Shown here piece after piece: positions 51,022 to 60,592 of a DNA stretch of 64,000 nucleotides. The position numbers were made by a program, and so were the translations under genes. The notes beneath the pieces are model-generated. The model had not been told where the DNA came from. It searched no databases and was given only the letters and a program-made list of their open reading frames with translations. How positions within the stretch are numbered: position 1 is the first letter of the stretch; the number at the start of each line of letters is the position of its first letter. The DNA is from Manganibacter manganicus (GTDB lineage Bacteria; Pseudomonadota; Alphaproteobacteria; Rhizobiales; Rhizobiaceae), in assembly GCF_002075885.1 (NCBI RefSeq), contig NZ_MDET01000008.1:1-64000 (forward strand). The letters are read 5' to 3'.

Positions 51022-51821
51022 GCGTAGCGGCAGGCGTGGCCATGTCGCCCCTTGTCAACGAAACGACCGGGCCGCAGGCGGTGCTTTCCGCCCGCGGCCT
51101 GAGGCGCGACTTCGCCGGCTTCACGGCCGTGCGCCATGTCGATCTCGACGTGCATCACGGCAAGATTCATGCCCTGATCGGTCCCAACGGTGCCGGCAAG
51201 ACGACGGTCTTCAACCTTCTGACCAAGTTCCTGGCGCCAACGGCCGGCTCCATCGAATTGCTGGGGCGCGACATTACAAAGACTTCGCCGGCGGCGGTGG
51301 CGCGCATGGGGCTGGTGCGCTCGTTTCAGATTTCGGCGATCTTTCCGCATCTGAGCGTTCTCGACAATGTGCGGGTGGCGCTGCAGCGGCCGGGTGGTCT
51401 CGGCACACAATTCTGGCGACCGCTTTCGGCGCTCGATCGGCTGACGCCGCGGGCGCAGGAGTTGCTGGCCATGGTAGGGCTTGCCGACGACCGGCATCGG
51501 CTGGCCGGCGACCTTTCCTATGGTCGCAAGCGGGTACTGGAGATTGCCACGACGCTGGCACTCGACCCCAAGGTGCTGCTGCTCGACGAGCCGATGGCCG
51601 GCATGGGGCATGAGGATGTGAGTACCGTTTCCGACATCATTCGCTCGGTGGCGAAGGATCGCGCCGTGCTGATGGTCGAGCACAATCTGACGGTGGTAGC
51701 CGACCTTTGCGACTGGATCACGGTGCTCCAGCATGGCGATATCATCGCCGCCGGCGACTATGCCACGGTGAGCGCCGACGAGCGGGTGAGGGTCGCTTAC
51801 ATGGGCACGGAGGAGGCGTGA
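51018..51821 (+). CDS. HAAT ABC transporter ATPase, LivG type (cluster 1)
   Basis: A 267-residue ATPase with Walker A GPNGAGKTTVFNLLTKFLAP, a LivG-type signature DLSYGRKRVLEIATTLALDP and Walker B VLLLDEPMAGMGHED. Its GTG start overlaps the stop of the binding-protein gene by 4 bp. It forms a heterodimer with the following LivF-type ATPase. Confidence 0.93.
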   Translation: MSVAAGVAMSPLVNETTGPQAVLSARGLRRDFAGFTAVRHVDLDVHHGKIHALIGPNGAGKTTVFNLLTKFLAPTAGSIELLGRDITKTSPAAVARMGLVRSFQISAIFPHLSVLDNVRVALQRPGGLGTQFWRPLSALDRLTPRAQELLAMVGLADDRHRLAGDLSYGRKRVLEIATTLALDPKVLLLDEPMAGMGHEDVSTVSDIIRSVAKDRAVLMVEHNLTVVADLCDWITVLQHGDIIAAGDYATVSADERVRVAYMGTEEA

Positions 51822-52531
51822 TGACTGATGCTTCGCCGCTGCTTCGCGTACGCGGGCTCAATGCATGGTATGGCGAGAGCCACGCGCTGCATGGAGTCGA
51901 TCTCGACGTTTCTCGCGGCGAGACGGTGACGCTGCTCGGCCGCAACGGCGTCGGCAAGACCACGACGTTGCGCGCCATCATGGGCCTGATCCGCAAGCGC
52001 ACCGGCGAGATTGCCTTCGAGGGCCAGGACCTGATGCGCATTCCGCTGCACCGCACGGCACATTCCGGCATCGGCTTCGTGCCGGAGGAGCGCGGTATCT
52101 TCGCCACGCTCACGGTCGATGAAAACCTGCTTCTTCCGCCTGTGGTGGCTGAAGGCGGTATGAGCGTCGAGGAAATCTTCGACCTCTTTCCCAATCTCAA
52201 GTTCCGCCGCAACAGCCAGGGCACCAAGCTTTCCGGCGGCGAGCAGCAGATGCTGGCGATCGCGCGCATGCTGCGCACCGGCGTCAAGATGCTGCTTCTG
52301 GATGAGCCGACGGAAGGACTGGCGCCGGTGATCGTGCAGCGAATCGGCGAATTGCTGGCCACGCTCAAGGCGCGCGGCATGACGATCCTGCTGGTGGAGC
52401 AGAATTTCCGTTTTGCCAGCCGTATCGCAGACCGCTTCTATCTGATGGAGCATGGCAAGGTTGTCGGTGCCTTCCCGGTTGGCGAACTGCCGTTGCAAAT
52501 GACGCGGCTCCACGAAGTTCTGGGGGTGTGA
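51821..52531 (+). CDS. HAAT ABC transporter ATPase, LivF type (cluster 1)
   Basis: A 236-residue ATPase, Walker A GRNGVGKTTTLRAIMGLI, signature LSGGEQQMLAIARMLRTG, Walker B MLLLDEPTEGLAPVI. The start overlaps the LivG stop by one base (TGATG). LivF-type proteins have the short C-terminus seen here. Confidence 0.93.
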   Translation: MTDASPLLRVRGLNAWYGESHALHGVDLDVSRGETVTLLGRNGVGKTTTLRAIMGLIRKRTGEIAFEGQDLMRIPLHRTAHSGIGFVPEERGIFATLTVDENLLLPPVVAEGGMSVEEIFDLFPNLKFRRNSQGTKLSGGEQQMLAIARMLRTGVKMLLLDEPTEGLAPVIVQRIGELLATLKARGMTILLVEQNFRFASRIADRFYLMEHGKVVGAFPVGELPLQMTRLHEVLGV

Positions 52532-52538
52532 TGCGGCC

Positions 52539-53426
52539 ATGACGATGATCTTTGGCATTCCCATCCAGGCGTTTCTCGGCCAGTTGCTGGTCGGCCTGAT
52601 CAACGGTTCCTTCTACGCCATGCTGAGCCTCGGCCTGGCGGTCATTTTCGGGCTGCTGCGCGTCATCAATTTCGCCCATGGCGCGCAATACATGTTCGGC
52701 GCCTTCGTCGGTTATCTGCTGTTGACCTATCTCGGTATCGGCTACTGGCCGGCGCTGATCCTCGCGCCGCTGGTCGTCGGCATTTTCGGCATGGTGGTGG
52801 AGCGGCTGGCGCTGTCGAAACTCTACAGCATCGATCCGCTTTACGGCCTGCTTTTCACCTTCGGGCTTGCTCAGGTGATCGAAGGCATCTTCCGCTACTA
52901 TTATGGCGTGTCGGGCCAACCCTATTCGGCGCCGGTACAACTTGGCGGCGGTGTCAATCTCGGCTTCATGTTCCTGCCCGTCTATCGTGGCTGGGTCGTG
53001 GTCGCCTCGCTGATCGTGTGCCTCGGCACCTGGATTTTGATCGAGAAGACCCGGCTCGGCTCCTATCTACGCGCGGCGACCGAAAATCCGACGCTGGTAC
53101 AGGCCTTCGGTGTCAATGTGCCCTTGCTGCTGACGCTCACCTACGGTCTCGGCTCGGCGCTGGCCGGCTTTGCCGGCATCCTCGCCGCACCGGTCTATCA
53201 GGTCAGCCCGCTGATGGGTTCGGATCTTATCATCGTCGTCTTCGCGGTGGTCGTTGTCGGCGGCATGGGCTCGATCCTCGGCGCCATCGTCACCGGATAT
53301 ATGCTGGGGCTGGCCGAGGGATTGACCAAGGTCTTCTATCCCGAAGCTTCCAATCTGGTCGTCTTCGTCATCATGGCCGTCGTGCTCCTTGTGCGGCCGG
53401 CCGGCCTGTTTGGAAGGGATGCCTGA
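52539..53426 (+). CDS. HAAT ABC transporter permease, LivH type (cluster 1)
   Basis: A 295-residue permease with about eight helices. Family marks are LVGLINGSFYAMLSLGLAVI, FGLLRVINFAHGAQYMFGAF, and the cytoplasmic loop LIEKTRLGSYLRAATENPTL. Starts 7 bp after the LivF gene. Confidence 0.93.
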   Translation: MTMIFGIPIQAFLGQLLVGLINGSFYAMLSLGLAVIFGLLRVINFAHGAQYMFGAFVGYLLLTYLGIGYWPALILAPLVVGIFGMVVERLALSKLYSIDPLYGLLFTFGLAQVIEGIFRYYYGVSGQPYSAPVQLGGGVNLGFMFLPVYRGWVVVASLIVCLGTWILIEKTRLGSYLRAATENPTLVQAFGVNVPLLLTLTYGLGSALAGFAGILAAPVYQVSPLMGSDLIIVVFAVVVVGGMGSILGAIVTGYMLGLAEGLTKVFYPEASNLVVFVIMAVVLLVRPAGLFGRDA

Positions 53427-53427
53427 C

Positions 53428-54408
53428 ATGGCCGAAACCACGCTTCAGGAAGCGCGCGCCACAGGTTCCGCCCGATTGGAATGGGCGCTGGTGGCGATCG
53501 GCATCGCGGCGCTGATTGCCGCCCCTTTCTTCTTTTATCCCGTCTTCCTGATGAAGATGCTGTGTTTCGCGCTTTTTGCCTGCGCCTTCAATCTGCTGCT
53601 TGGCTATACCGGTCTGCTTTCCTTCGGCCACGCCACCTTCTTCGGTGGCGCCGCCTATTTCTGTGCCCATGCGGTCAAGGTCTGGGGCTGGCCGCCGGAA
53701 GCCGGCATCTTGCTCGGCACGGCAGGGGCGGCGGTGCTTGGGTTGGTCATGGGCTTCTTCGCCATCCGGCGTCAGGGCATCTATTTCGCCATGATCACGC
53801 TGGCGCTGGCGCAGATGTTCTACTTCTTTTGCGTGCAGGCGCCGTTCACTCGGGGCGAGGACGGCATACAGGGCGTGCCGCGCGGGCACCTGTTCGGCCT
53901 GCTCGACCTCAGCCAGCCGCACAATATCTACTACACTGTGCTGGGGATATTCCTGATCGGCGTGTTCGCCATCTGGCGTATCGTCAACTCGCCTTTCGGC
54001 ATGATCCTGAAATCGATCCGCGAGAACGAGAGTCGGGCTATTTCGCTGGGCTATTCGGTGGCCAATTACAAACTGGCGGCCTTTGTCATGTCGGCAACGC
54101 TCGCCGGACTGGCTGGAGCGACCAAGGCACTCGTCTTTCAATTCGCCACGCTCACCGATGTCACATGGCAGATGTCCGGCGAGGTGATCCTGATGACGTT
54201 GCTCGGCGGCATCGGCACAATGGTCGGGCCGATTGTCGGAGCGGGGCTGGTGGTGACGTTGCAGAACACGCTTGCCACTTCCGGCTTCCCGGTGACGATT
54301 GCCACCGGCCTCATCTTCATGGTCTGCGTGCTCGTCTTCAGGCGTGGCATTGTCGGCGAAATCTATGCGCGTCTTCTCACCTCGGTAGGGACGGGGAAGA
54401 AGGAATGA
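53428..54408 (+). CDS. HAAT ABC transporter permease, LivM type (cluster 1)
   Basis: A 326-residue permease starting 1 base after the LivH-type stop. It carries [40 protein letters not shown] and [20 protein letters not shown], the LivM signatures. The ATG at 53428 follows ggaagggatg. Last gene of transporter 1; transporter 2 begins 122 bp later. Confidence 0.93.
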   Translation: MAETTLQEARATGSARLEWALVAIGIAALIAAPFFFYPVFLMKMLCFALFACAFNLLLGYTGLLSFGHATFFGGAAYFCAHAVKVWGWPPEAGILLGTAGAAVLGLVMGFFAIRRQGIYFAMITLALAQMFYFFCVQAPFTRGEDGIQGVPRGHLFGLLDLSQPHNIYYTVLGIFLIGVFAIWRIVNSPFGMILKSIRENESRAISLGYSVANYKLAAFVMSATLAGLAGATKALVFQFATLTDVTWQMSGEVILMTLLGGIGTMVGPIVGAGLVVTLQNTLATSGFPVTIATGLIFMVCVLVFRRGIVGEIYARLLTSVGTGKKE

Positions 54409-54530
54409 CGCCTGCCAACCGTGCCGCAAAAGTGAAGATCATTGACAAATGTTGCATGCTGTTTGCGGCTAAGGAATTGCAGTGGCGAATTTTACACCAA
54501 TCGTTTTTCAAGTCAGTCAGGGAGAAAAAA

Positions 54531-55739
54531 ATGTCGAATAGAACCTTGCGCCTGGCGGGTGCCATACTAGGGGCGGCTGCCATTTTGTCATGCGCGCCGG
54601 CCATGGCTGAGGACATCGTCCTTGGCGCGTCCGTCCAACTCACCGGTCCGGTTGCCAATACCGGCCGTTACTATCGGGACGCCTATCAGTTCACCATCGA
54701 CAAGATCAATGAGGCCGGCGGCATCAAGGTCGGCGACAAGCAATACAAGTTGGCGCTGAAGCTCTACGACAACCAGTCGGACGTGAATCTTTCAGTCAGG
54801 CAATACACGCAGCTTGTCTCGCAGGACAAGGTCAACCTGCTGCTCGGCCCGTTCGCCAGCAATTTCGCGCTTGCCGATTCCGCCGTATCGGAAAAATACC
54901 AGATCCCGATGGTTCAGGGCGGCGGCGCGTCCGACCAGATATTCTCGCGCAAGTTCAAGTATATTTTCGGTACGCTGGCGCCAGCAAGCAACTATTTCGG
55001 CTCCACCGTTTCCATGATGAAGGAGCTTGACCCCAAGCCGAAATCCGTGGCGCTGCTTTATGCCGACGATGCTTTCGACGTTTCGGTGGCCGAGGGCACG
55101 CGGCCTTTGCTCAAGGACGCCGGCTTCACCATCGCGCTTGACGAGCGCTACACCTCGAACGCCAGCGACTTCAATTCGCTGCTCTCCCAGATCAAGAACG
55201 CCAATGTCGATGTCGTTCTGGTTGCCGGCCACGAAACCGAGATCCTGAATTTCGTGCGGCAGGCAAAGAGCCTCTCGGTGGCGCCGAAATTCTATTCGTT
55301 CACCGTTGGCGTGCCGAGCGAGGATTTCCGCAAGGCGCTCGACAAGGATGCCAACTATGCCTTCGGCATGACCGCCTGGCTGCCTTCGGCCAAGCTCAAG
55401 GACAAATGGTTCGGTGACGCCGAAACCTTCGCCAAGGAATACAAGGCCAAGTTCGGCTATGATCCGGACTATCACGCGGCCTCCGGTGCTGCCGATGTCG
55501 AGGCGCTGGCTCAGGCGCTGGAAAACGCCGGCACACTCGATCCCAAGGCGGTGCGCGACGCCATTGCCAAGCTGAATTTCGACAGCCTCTACGGCACTAT
55601 CGCGTTTGGCGAGAACGGCCAGATCGACCTGGCGCAGACGGTCATCCAGATCCAGGACGACAAGCTCGTTGCGGTTTATGACGCCAAGGGTTTTGTCGAG
55701 AAGCCGAAATATCCGATGCCTGCATGGAATGCACGCTGA
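54531..55739 (+). CDS. HAAT-type ABC transporter substrate-binding protein (cluster 2)
   Basis: A 402-residue receptor. Signal peptide [20 protein letters not shown] with cleavage near PAMA, then [40 protein letters not shown] and [20 protein letters not shown]. It is only distantly like the cluster 1 receptor, so the two importers probably take different substrates. The ATG at 54531 has agggag 7 bases upstream. A wide spacer with two hairpins separates it from its permeases. Confidence 0.92.
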   Translation: MSNRTLRLAGAILGAAAILSCAPAMAEDIVLGASVQLTGPVANTGRYYRDAYQFTIDKINEAGGIKVGDKQYKLALKLYDNQSDVNLSVRQYTQLVSQDKVNLLLGPFASNFALADSAVSEKYQIPMVQGGGASDQIFSRKFKYIFGTLAPASNYFGSTVSMMKELDPKPKSVALLYADDAFDVSVAEGTRPLLKDAGFTIALDERYTSNASDFNSLLSQIKNANVDVVLVAGHETEILNFVRQAKSLSVAPKFYSFTVGVPSEDFRKALDKDANYAFGMTAWLPSAKLKDKWFGDAETFAKEYKAKFGYDPDYHAASGAADVEALAQALENAGTLDPKAVRDAIAKLNFDSLYGTIAFGENGQIDLAQTVIQIQDDKLVAVYDAKGFVEKPKYPMPAWNAR

Positions 55740-55763
55740 CCAGTTTCGGGGCATGACTGGGCG

Positions 55764-55787
55764 CGCAACCCGCAGGTGTGGGTTGCG
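55764..55787 (+). promoter_or_regulatory. Intercistronic hairpin 1 (transporter 2)
   Basis: cgcaaccc / gggttgcg 8-bp stem, 8-base loop, 24 bases after the receptor stop. No T-run; probably a processing or stability element. Confidence 0.5.
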
Positions 55788-55837
55788 ACAGGGATGAAAA
55801 AGTGAGAAGCGCCTCGGCAAACCAGAGGTGCGGTCAT

Positions 55838-55876
55838 GAAGCGGAGCGGCGTTTGCCATCATGGCGACTCCGCTTC
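55838..55876 (+). promoter_or_regulatory. Intercistronic hairpin 2 (transporter 2)
   Basis: gaagcggag (55838-55846) pairs with ctccgcttc (55868-55876), perfect 9-bp stem around a 21-base loop, 31 bp before the LivH-type start. Together with hairpin 1 it would uncouple receptor and permease levels. Confidence 0.5.
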
Positions 55877-55907
55877 GCGCGGCACAAAATGAAGAGGGGA
55901 TGACGGG

Positions 55908-56771
55908 TTGGATCTGCTGGCGCAAATCCTGATCAACGGCATATTGCTTGGCGGGCTTTATGCCGTGATGGCACTGGGCCTCGCCCTTGTCTGGGGCGTG
56001 CTCAATATCGTCAATCTGGCGCATGGCGCCTTCATCATGCTGGGGGGCTATCTCTCTTGGCACCTCTATACCTATTTGGGCATCGACCCGTTCCTCGGCC
56101 TGCCGATCACGGCCGTGGTGATGTTTGGCCTTGGTTACTGCCTGCAGCGAGGGGTGCTCAACCTGATCGTCCGGGCGCCAATGTTCAACACGCTGTTGAT
56201 TACCTTTGGCCTCGAGGTCGTACTCACCTATCTGGCGCAAATGGCGTTTTCCGCCGACTTTCGCACCATCAATCCGTCCTATGCCGGCTCCAACATTGCG
56301 CTCGGCCCGGTGGTCATTCCGATGGCGCGGCTGATGGCCTTCGGCGTCGCTGTCGTGCTGACCGTCGGCATGTGGCTGTTCCTGCTACATAGCCGGCTCG
56401 GCCGCGCCATCCGCGCCACCGCACAGAACCTCGTCGCCGCCCGGCTTTACGGCGTCGAGCCGCGCCATCTCTATGCCATGACCTTCGGCATCGGTATCGG
56501 CCTTGCCGGTGCGGCGGGCGGGCTCTACGGCACGGTTTCGCAGATCGACCCCTATATTGGCGCGACCCTGACGGCAAAGTCCTTTGCCATTGCCATCATC
56601 GGCGGCCTCGACAACCCGCTCGGCGTGCTGGTCGGCGGGCTGGTGCTCGGCATCATCGAATCGCTGACGGTGCTTTATATCGGTGCCACTTTTGGCGACG
56701 TGGCGAGCTTCGGCGTGCTGGTTCTCGTTCTTATCGTGCGGCCGAGCGGCCTTTTGGGGAAAACGGCATGA
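55908..56771 (+). CDS. HAAT ABC transporter permease, LivH type (cluster 2)
   Basis: A 287-residue permease, starting DLLAQILINGILLGGLYAVM and ending with LIVRPSGLLGKTA. VWGVLNIVNLAHGAFIMLGG and LLHSRLGRAIRATAQNLVAA are LivH blocks. The start is TTG at 55908, supported by a gagggga site 7 bases upstream; the nearby ATG at 55900 is out of frame. Confidence 0.92.
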   Translation: MDLLAQILINGILLGGLYAVMALGLALVWGVLNIVNLAHGAFIMLGGYLSWHLYTYLGIDPFLGLPITAVVMFGLGYCLQRGVLNLIVRAPMFNTLLITFGLEVVLTYLAQMAFSADFRTINPSYAGSNIALGPVVIPMARLMAFGVAVVLTVGMWLFLLHSRLGRAIRATAQNLVAARLYGVEPRHLYAMTFGIGIGLAGAAGGLYGTVSQIDPYIGATLTAKSFAIAIIGGLDNPLGVLVGGLVLGIIESLTVLYIGATFGDVASFGVLVLVLIVRPSGLLGKTA

Positions 56772-57715
56772 AGGCGCTCGTCTCGATCCTGCTCGTTGTC
56801 GCGGTGGCGGTGCTGGCTGCCGTGCCGTGGTTCGGCTCCGACGTGCTGGTGCAGTTCGGCATCAATGCGCTTTTACTGGCGGTGCTGGCGCAGGGCTGGA
56901 ACATCATCGGCGGCTATACCGGTTACGCCTCCTTCGGCAATTCGGTGTTCTACGGCCTTGGCAGCTATGGCGTGGCCATCGCCATGGTGCAGTGGGAACT
57001 GCCTTTCGCGGTCGGTATGATTTTCGGCGTGGTACTGGCCGTCGCCTTCGCCTTCCTGCTCGGCCTGCCGGTGCTGCGGCTGAAGGGCCATTACTTCGCC
57101 ATCGCCACACTGGCCTTGGCGCAGGTGATGATCGCCATCGTCTCCAATATCGGGATAGCGGGGCAGAATATCGGCCTCGTCCTACCGCCGCTCAACAATG
57201 ACCCCCTGTTCTACGAACTGTCGCTGATCCTGCTGGTGGCGGCCACGGCGACGGTGTTCTGGCTGACACGCATCCGCTTCGGCTTCGGCCTGATCGCCAT
57301 TCGCGAGAACGAGGAGGGCGCGGCGGTGATGGGTGTCAACACCACGCTCTACAAGGTGCTGGCCTTCGCGCTGTCCGGGGTCTTCTCGGCACTGGCTGGC
57401 GGCATCCACGCCTATTGGATCACCTTCCTCGATCCTGCCAGCGCGTTCGACATCAGCCTCAACGTCAAGATGATCATCATGGCGGTGTTCGGCGGGCCGG
57501 GCACGGTGCTGGGGCCGGTGCTTGGCGCCTTCGTGCTTTCCGGGGTTTCGGAGGTGTTGTCCAGCGAGGTTACCAGCGCAGCCGGCCTGTTCTTCGGCCT
57601 GGTCGTGGTGGTGGCGGTGATCTTCATGCCGCGTGGCCTGGCGGATCTGATGCGCCGGTTCCGCACCAGCGGCTGGCGTTATTTCGCCGAAAATCTCAGG
57701 GCGCACCGCATATGA
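56768..57715 (+). CDS. HAAT ABC transporter permease, LivM type (cluster 2)
   Basis: A 315-residue permease overlapping the previous gene by 4 bp (ATGA). NIIGGYTGYASFGNSVFYGL, LRLKGHYFAIATLALAQVMI and RIRFGFGLIAIRENEEGAAV are the LivM family blocks; about nine helices are evident. Confidence 0.93.
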   Translation: MKALVSILLVVAVAVLAAVPWFGSDVLVQFGINALLLAVLAQGWNIIGGYTGYASFGNSVFYGLGSYGVAIAMVQWELPFAVGMIFGVVLAVAFAFLLGLPVLRLKGHYFAIATLALAQVMIAIVSNIGIAGQNIGLVLPPLNNDPLFYELSLILLVAATATVFWLTRIRFGFGLIAIRENEEGAAVMGVNTTLYKVLAFALSGVFSALAGGIHAYWITFLDPASAFDISLNVKMIIMAVFGGPGTVLGPVLGAFVLSGVSEVLSSEVTSAAGLFFGLVVVVAVIFMPRGLADLMRRFRTSGWRYFAENLRAHRI

Positions 57716-58464
57716 ACGCGATCCTTGAAATCACCCCAATTCTTGAAATCACCAATGTGACGCGCCGTTTCGCCGGGCTTGTTGCGGTCAACGATGTCAG
57801 CTTCACCCTGAAACAGGGTGAAATCCTCGGTGTGATCGGCCCGAACGGCGCCGGCAAGACAACGCTGGTCAGCCTGATCTCCGGCACGCTGCCGCCGACC
57901 TTGGGCGACATTGCCTTCGAGGGGCACTCCATCGTGAAGTTGCCAGCCTATCAGCGGGCGCGGCTCGGCATCGGTCGTACCTTCCAGATCATGCGGCCGT
58001 TTCCCGGTCTTTCGGTTCTCGACAATGTCGCGGTCGGCGCGCTGTTCGGCCATGGCGGCGGCGAATCCGAACTTGCCAAGGCGCGCGAGCAGGCGCGCGA
58101 GCAACTCCGATTTGTCGGCCTTGAGAAATTCTCCGATCAGCGCGCCGATGAACTTGGCGGCCCGAGCCGCAAGCGGCTGGAACTCGCCAAGGCGCTCGCT
58201 ATGCAGCCCAAGGTGCTGTTGTGCGACGAGGTCATGGCGGGCCTAAACCACGTCGAGATCGATGAGGTCATCGACGTGCTGAAGCGGGTGCGCGAGCGCG
58301 GCATCTCCATTCTGGTCATCGAGCATGTCATCAAGGCGATCAAGAGCCTGTCCGACCGCCTGCTCGTGCTGCACCACGGCGAAAAGATCGCCGACGGCGA
58401 GCCCGACACGGTGCTGTCCAACCCGCAGGTGGTCGAAGCCTATCTCGGAAGGAAGCGGGCATGA
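57712..58464 (+). CDS. HAAT ABC transporter ATPase, LivG type (cluster 2)
   Basis: A 250-residue ATPase overlapping livM by ATGA. Walker [21 protein letters not shown] and Walker B VLLCDEVMAGLNHVE are intact, but the signature is degenerate (ELGGPSRKRLELAKALAMQP in place of LSGGQ-like). LivG proteins tolerate divergence here. The N-terminus repeats ILEIT twice (residues 4-8 and 10-14). Confidence 0.92.
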   Translation: MNAILEITPILEITNVTRRFAGLVAVNDVSFTLKQGEILGVIGPNGAGKTTLVSLISGTLPPTLGDIAFEGHSIVKLPAYQRARLGIGRTFQIMRPFPGLSVLDNVAVGALFGHGGGESELAKAREQAREQLRFVGLEKFSDQRADELGGPSRKRLELAKALAMQPKVLLCDEVMAGLNHVEIDEVIDVLKRVRERGISILVIEHVIKAIKSLSDRLLVLHHGEKIADGEPDTVLSNPQVVEAYLGRKRA

Positions 58465-59201
58465 GCGCCGTCGCCTCGAAGCCGGATGCCGTTGACGTGC
58501 TTCTGTCCGTGGATGGGCTCAGCGCCGGCTACGGCGAAATGCCTGTGCTGAACGGCGTTTCGCTGGAAATCCGCCGCGCCGAGATCGTGGCGCTGGTCGG
58601 CTCCAACGGCGCCGGCAAGACCACGCTGCTCAGGGCGCTGTCACGCGTCCTTGCGTGCACCGGCACGATCTCGTTCATGGGGCACAACCTCGTGCCGTTG
58701 ACGCCGGACCAGGTGTTCGGCGCCGGTCTGGTTCAGGTGCCGGAGGGCCGCCAGCTTTTCGACCGGATGACGGTGGAAGACAATCTGCTCATGGGGGCTT
58801 ACCGGCGCGCGGACAAGGCGGCGATCACCGGCGATCTCGAGCGCATGTATGCGCTGTTTCCGCGCCTTGGCGAACGCAAGCGCCAGCTTGCGGGCTCCAT
58901 GTCCGGCGGCGAGCAGCAGATGTGCGCCATGGCGCGCGGGTTGATGGCCAAGCCACAACTTTTGATGATCGACGAGATGAGCCTCGGCCTTGCGCCCGTC
59001 GTGGTCGAGCAGTTGATGGAGGTTCTGGCCAGAATCCGGGACGAAGGCGTCACCGTTCTCCTGGTCGAGCAGGATATTCATCTGGCGCTGTCCGGTGCCG
59101 ACCGGGGCTATGTCATGGAAACCGGCTCGATCGTGCATGGCGGCGAGGCCAAGGCGCTGATCGACGATCCGGCTGTGCGCAAGGCCTATCTCGGCCTTTG
59201 A
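58461..59201 (+). CDS. HAAT ABC transporter ATPase, LivF type (cluster 2)
   Basis: A 246-residue ATPase overlapping livG by ATGA. Walker A GSNGAGKTTLLRALSRVL, signature MSGGEQQMCAMARGLMAK and Walker B LLMIDEMSLGLAPVVVE; the Pro after the Walker B Glu is replaced by Met, unlike most LivF. Last gene of transporter 2, convergent with the GH5 gene 19 bp away. Confidence 0.93.
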   Translation: MSAVASKPDAVDVLLSVDGLSAGYGEMPVLNGVSLEIRRAEIVALVGSNGAGKTTLLRALSRVLACTGTISFMGHNLVPLTPDQVFGAGLVQVPEGRQLFDRMTVEDNLLMGAYRRADKAAITGDLERMYALFPRLGERKRQLAGSMSGGEQQMCAMARGLMAKPQLLMIDEMSLGLAPVVVEQLMEVLARIRDEGVTVLLVEQDIHLALSGADRGYVMETGSIVHGGEAKALIDDPAVRKAYLGL

Positions 59202-59220
59202 GGCTGGCAGCACCGGTTCG

Positions 59221-60489
59221 TCAATCCGATCCCGAACTGTTTTCCAGGGCAGGCAGTCGCCGCACCATGTCGAGCACATCCGATTCGGCCTTGTGCCCGC
59301 CGAATTCCTCGACCACGCCGAACGCGCCGCCATAGTCCCATATCGCCCAGGCAAAGCGGTGCTTTTCGGCTTTGCCGATCATATCCCTGACATAGGCCGC
59401 ACGGTCGGAACCCGGCACGATATAAGGGTTGTCGTATTCCTGGCGGATCATGCCGAATTCACCGAGCAGGATGTTGTTGCTGGAAATCCCGTGCTTTTTA
59501 GCCCAATCGGCGGCCGCGTCGAAGGGCGCGTCCATGGCCGTTTCGAGCTTTTCCTTCGTGTCGATCATGGCGAATTCCTGGTCGAGATAGGCGACCATGG
59601 CGGCGCGTCGTGCCAGCGGCGCCTCGGCCCTGATCCGCTCCCGGACCTTATCCAGCAAGGCTTCCAGCGTGGCGCGCGGCGCCTTGTATGGCGGATAGGG
59701 CAGGCCGGTGACGTAGCGGATGAAGTCGCCGGCCCATGTCGCCCCCTGCTGGGTCAGCAGGAACGGATCGTAGGAGTGAAATGTCCAGATTATATTGTTG
59801 TCCGGATAGTTGGATGGATCGACCTTGGCGAGCCTGTCGGCGGCGGAATAACAGGCCCCGGTCAGGATCAGGGTGAGCCGCGTGGCCGAGGCGCGCGCGG
59901 CGGCGAACAGGCGCTTCTGGCGCTCTGGCCACAGGCGGGCGCCGCCCTCGCAATCGATCACCGGCTCGTTCATCGGCTCGAAGGCAAGCAGCCTAGGGTC
60001 TTCTTTTGACAGCGTTTTTGCCATTTTGCGCACCAGTTCGACATAGCGGTCGAACTCGACCGGATCGTCCATGACCTGCGCCATGCCGATCTGGCGGTCG
60101 TCGCCGGACAGGACCAGATGCATGTCCACGATCACCTTCAGCCCGGCCCGGTTGATCATCCGCGCCGAGGCCAGAACGCTGTCAAACAGCTTCTGTCGAA
60201 AAGCGGCTGTATTGTTGGCAAGGAAAGGCGAGGGATCGACCGGCATTCGCAGAAAATCGAAGCCGTCGGCCTTCAGCGCCTTCAACCCTTCCATCGTCAG
60301 GCTCTTGCGCCATTCGGGAAAGGGCAGCAGCACTTTCTCGCTGCCCCAGTCCTTCTCGGGCGGCCAGGTTTCCCACATATCGAGATTGAGCCCGCGCTTG
60401 ACCGAGAACGTCGCCGCCTGAACCGGCAGCAGACCCAGCATGATCACGGCCAGAGCGGCGATTGATGTTCTTGCGAGCTTCCTCACCAT
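59221..60489 (-). CDS. Secreted glycoside hydrolase family 5 protein (cellulase-like)
   Basis: A 422-residue exported (beta/alpha)8 hydrolase. Signal peptide to about residue 25 (PVQA), then FSVKRGLNLDMWETWPP, the acid/base Glu in LAFEPMNEPVIDCEGG, the His/Tyr in WTFHSYDPFLLTQQG and the nucleophile Glu in NNILLGEFGMIRQEY. These place it in GH5; the substrate may be a beta-glucan or an exopolysaccharide. It stands alone. Activity cannot be fixed from sequence. Confidence 0.87.
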   Translation of the reverse strand: MVRKLARTSIAALAVIMLGLLPVQAATFSVKRGLNLDMWETWPPEKDWGSEKVLLPFPEWRKSLTMEGLKALKADGFDFLRMPVDPSPFLANNTAAFRQKLFDSVLASARMINRAGLKVIVDMHLVLSGDDRQIGMAQVMDDPVEFDRYVELVRKMAKTLSKEDPRLLAFEPMNEPVIDCEGGARLWPERQKRLFAAARASATRLTLILTGACYSAADRLAKVDPSNYPDNNIIWTFHSYDPFLLTQQGATWAGDFIRYVTGLPYPPYKAPRATLEALLDKVRERIRAEAPLARRAAMVAYLDQEFAMIDTKEKLETAMDAPFDAAADWAKKHGISSNNILLGEFGMIRQEYDNPYIVPGSDRAAYVRDMIGKAEKHRFAWAIWDYGGAFGVVEEFGGHKAESDVLDMVRRLPALENSSGSD

Positions 60490-60592
60490 GCGGCCCCCCG
60501 ATAAGCCCGATACGCATTCGCACCGAGATGTAGCCCATCCGCATGCGGAAATCAGAAATCTTGCCGATAAGCGTTAATTCGGGCGCAGGCTG

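Noticed and set aside
53481..54530. In-frame open stretch that would fuse a long N-terminus to the second HAAT receptor
   Set aside because: The stretch is out-of-frame livM sequence; the receptor has its own signal peptide and ribosome-binding site at 54531.
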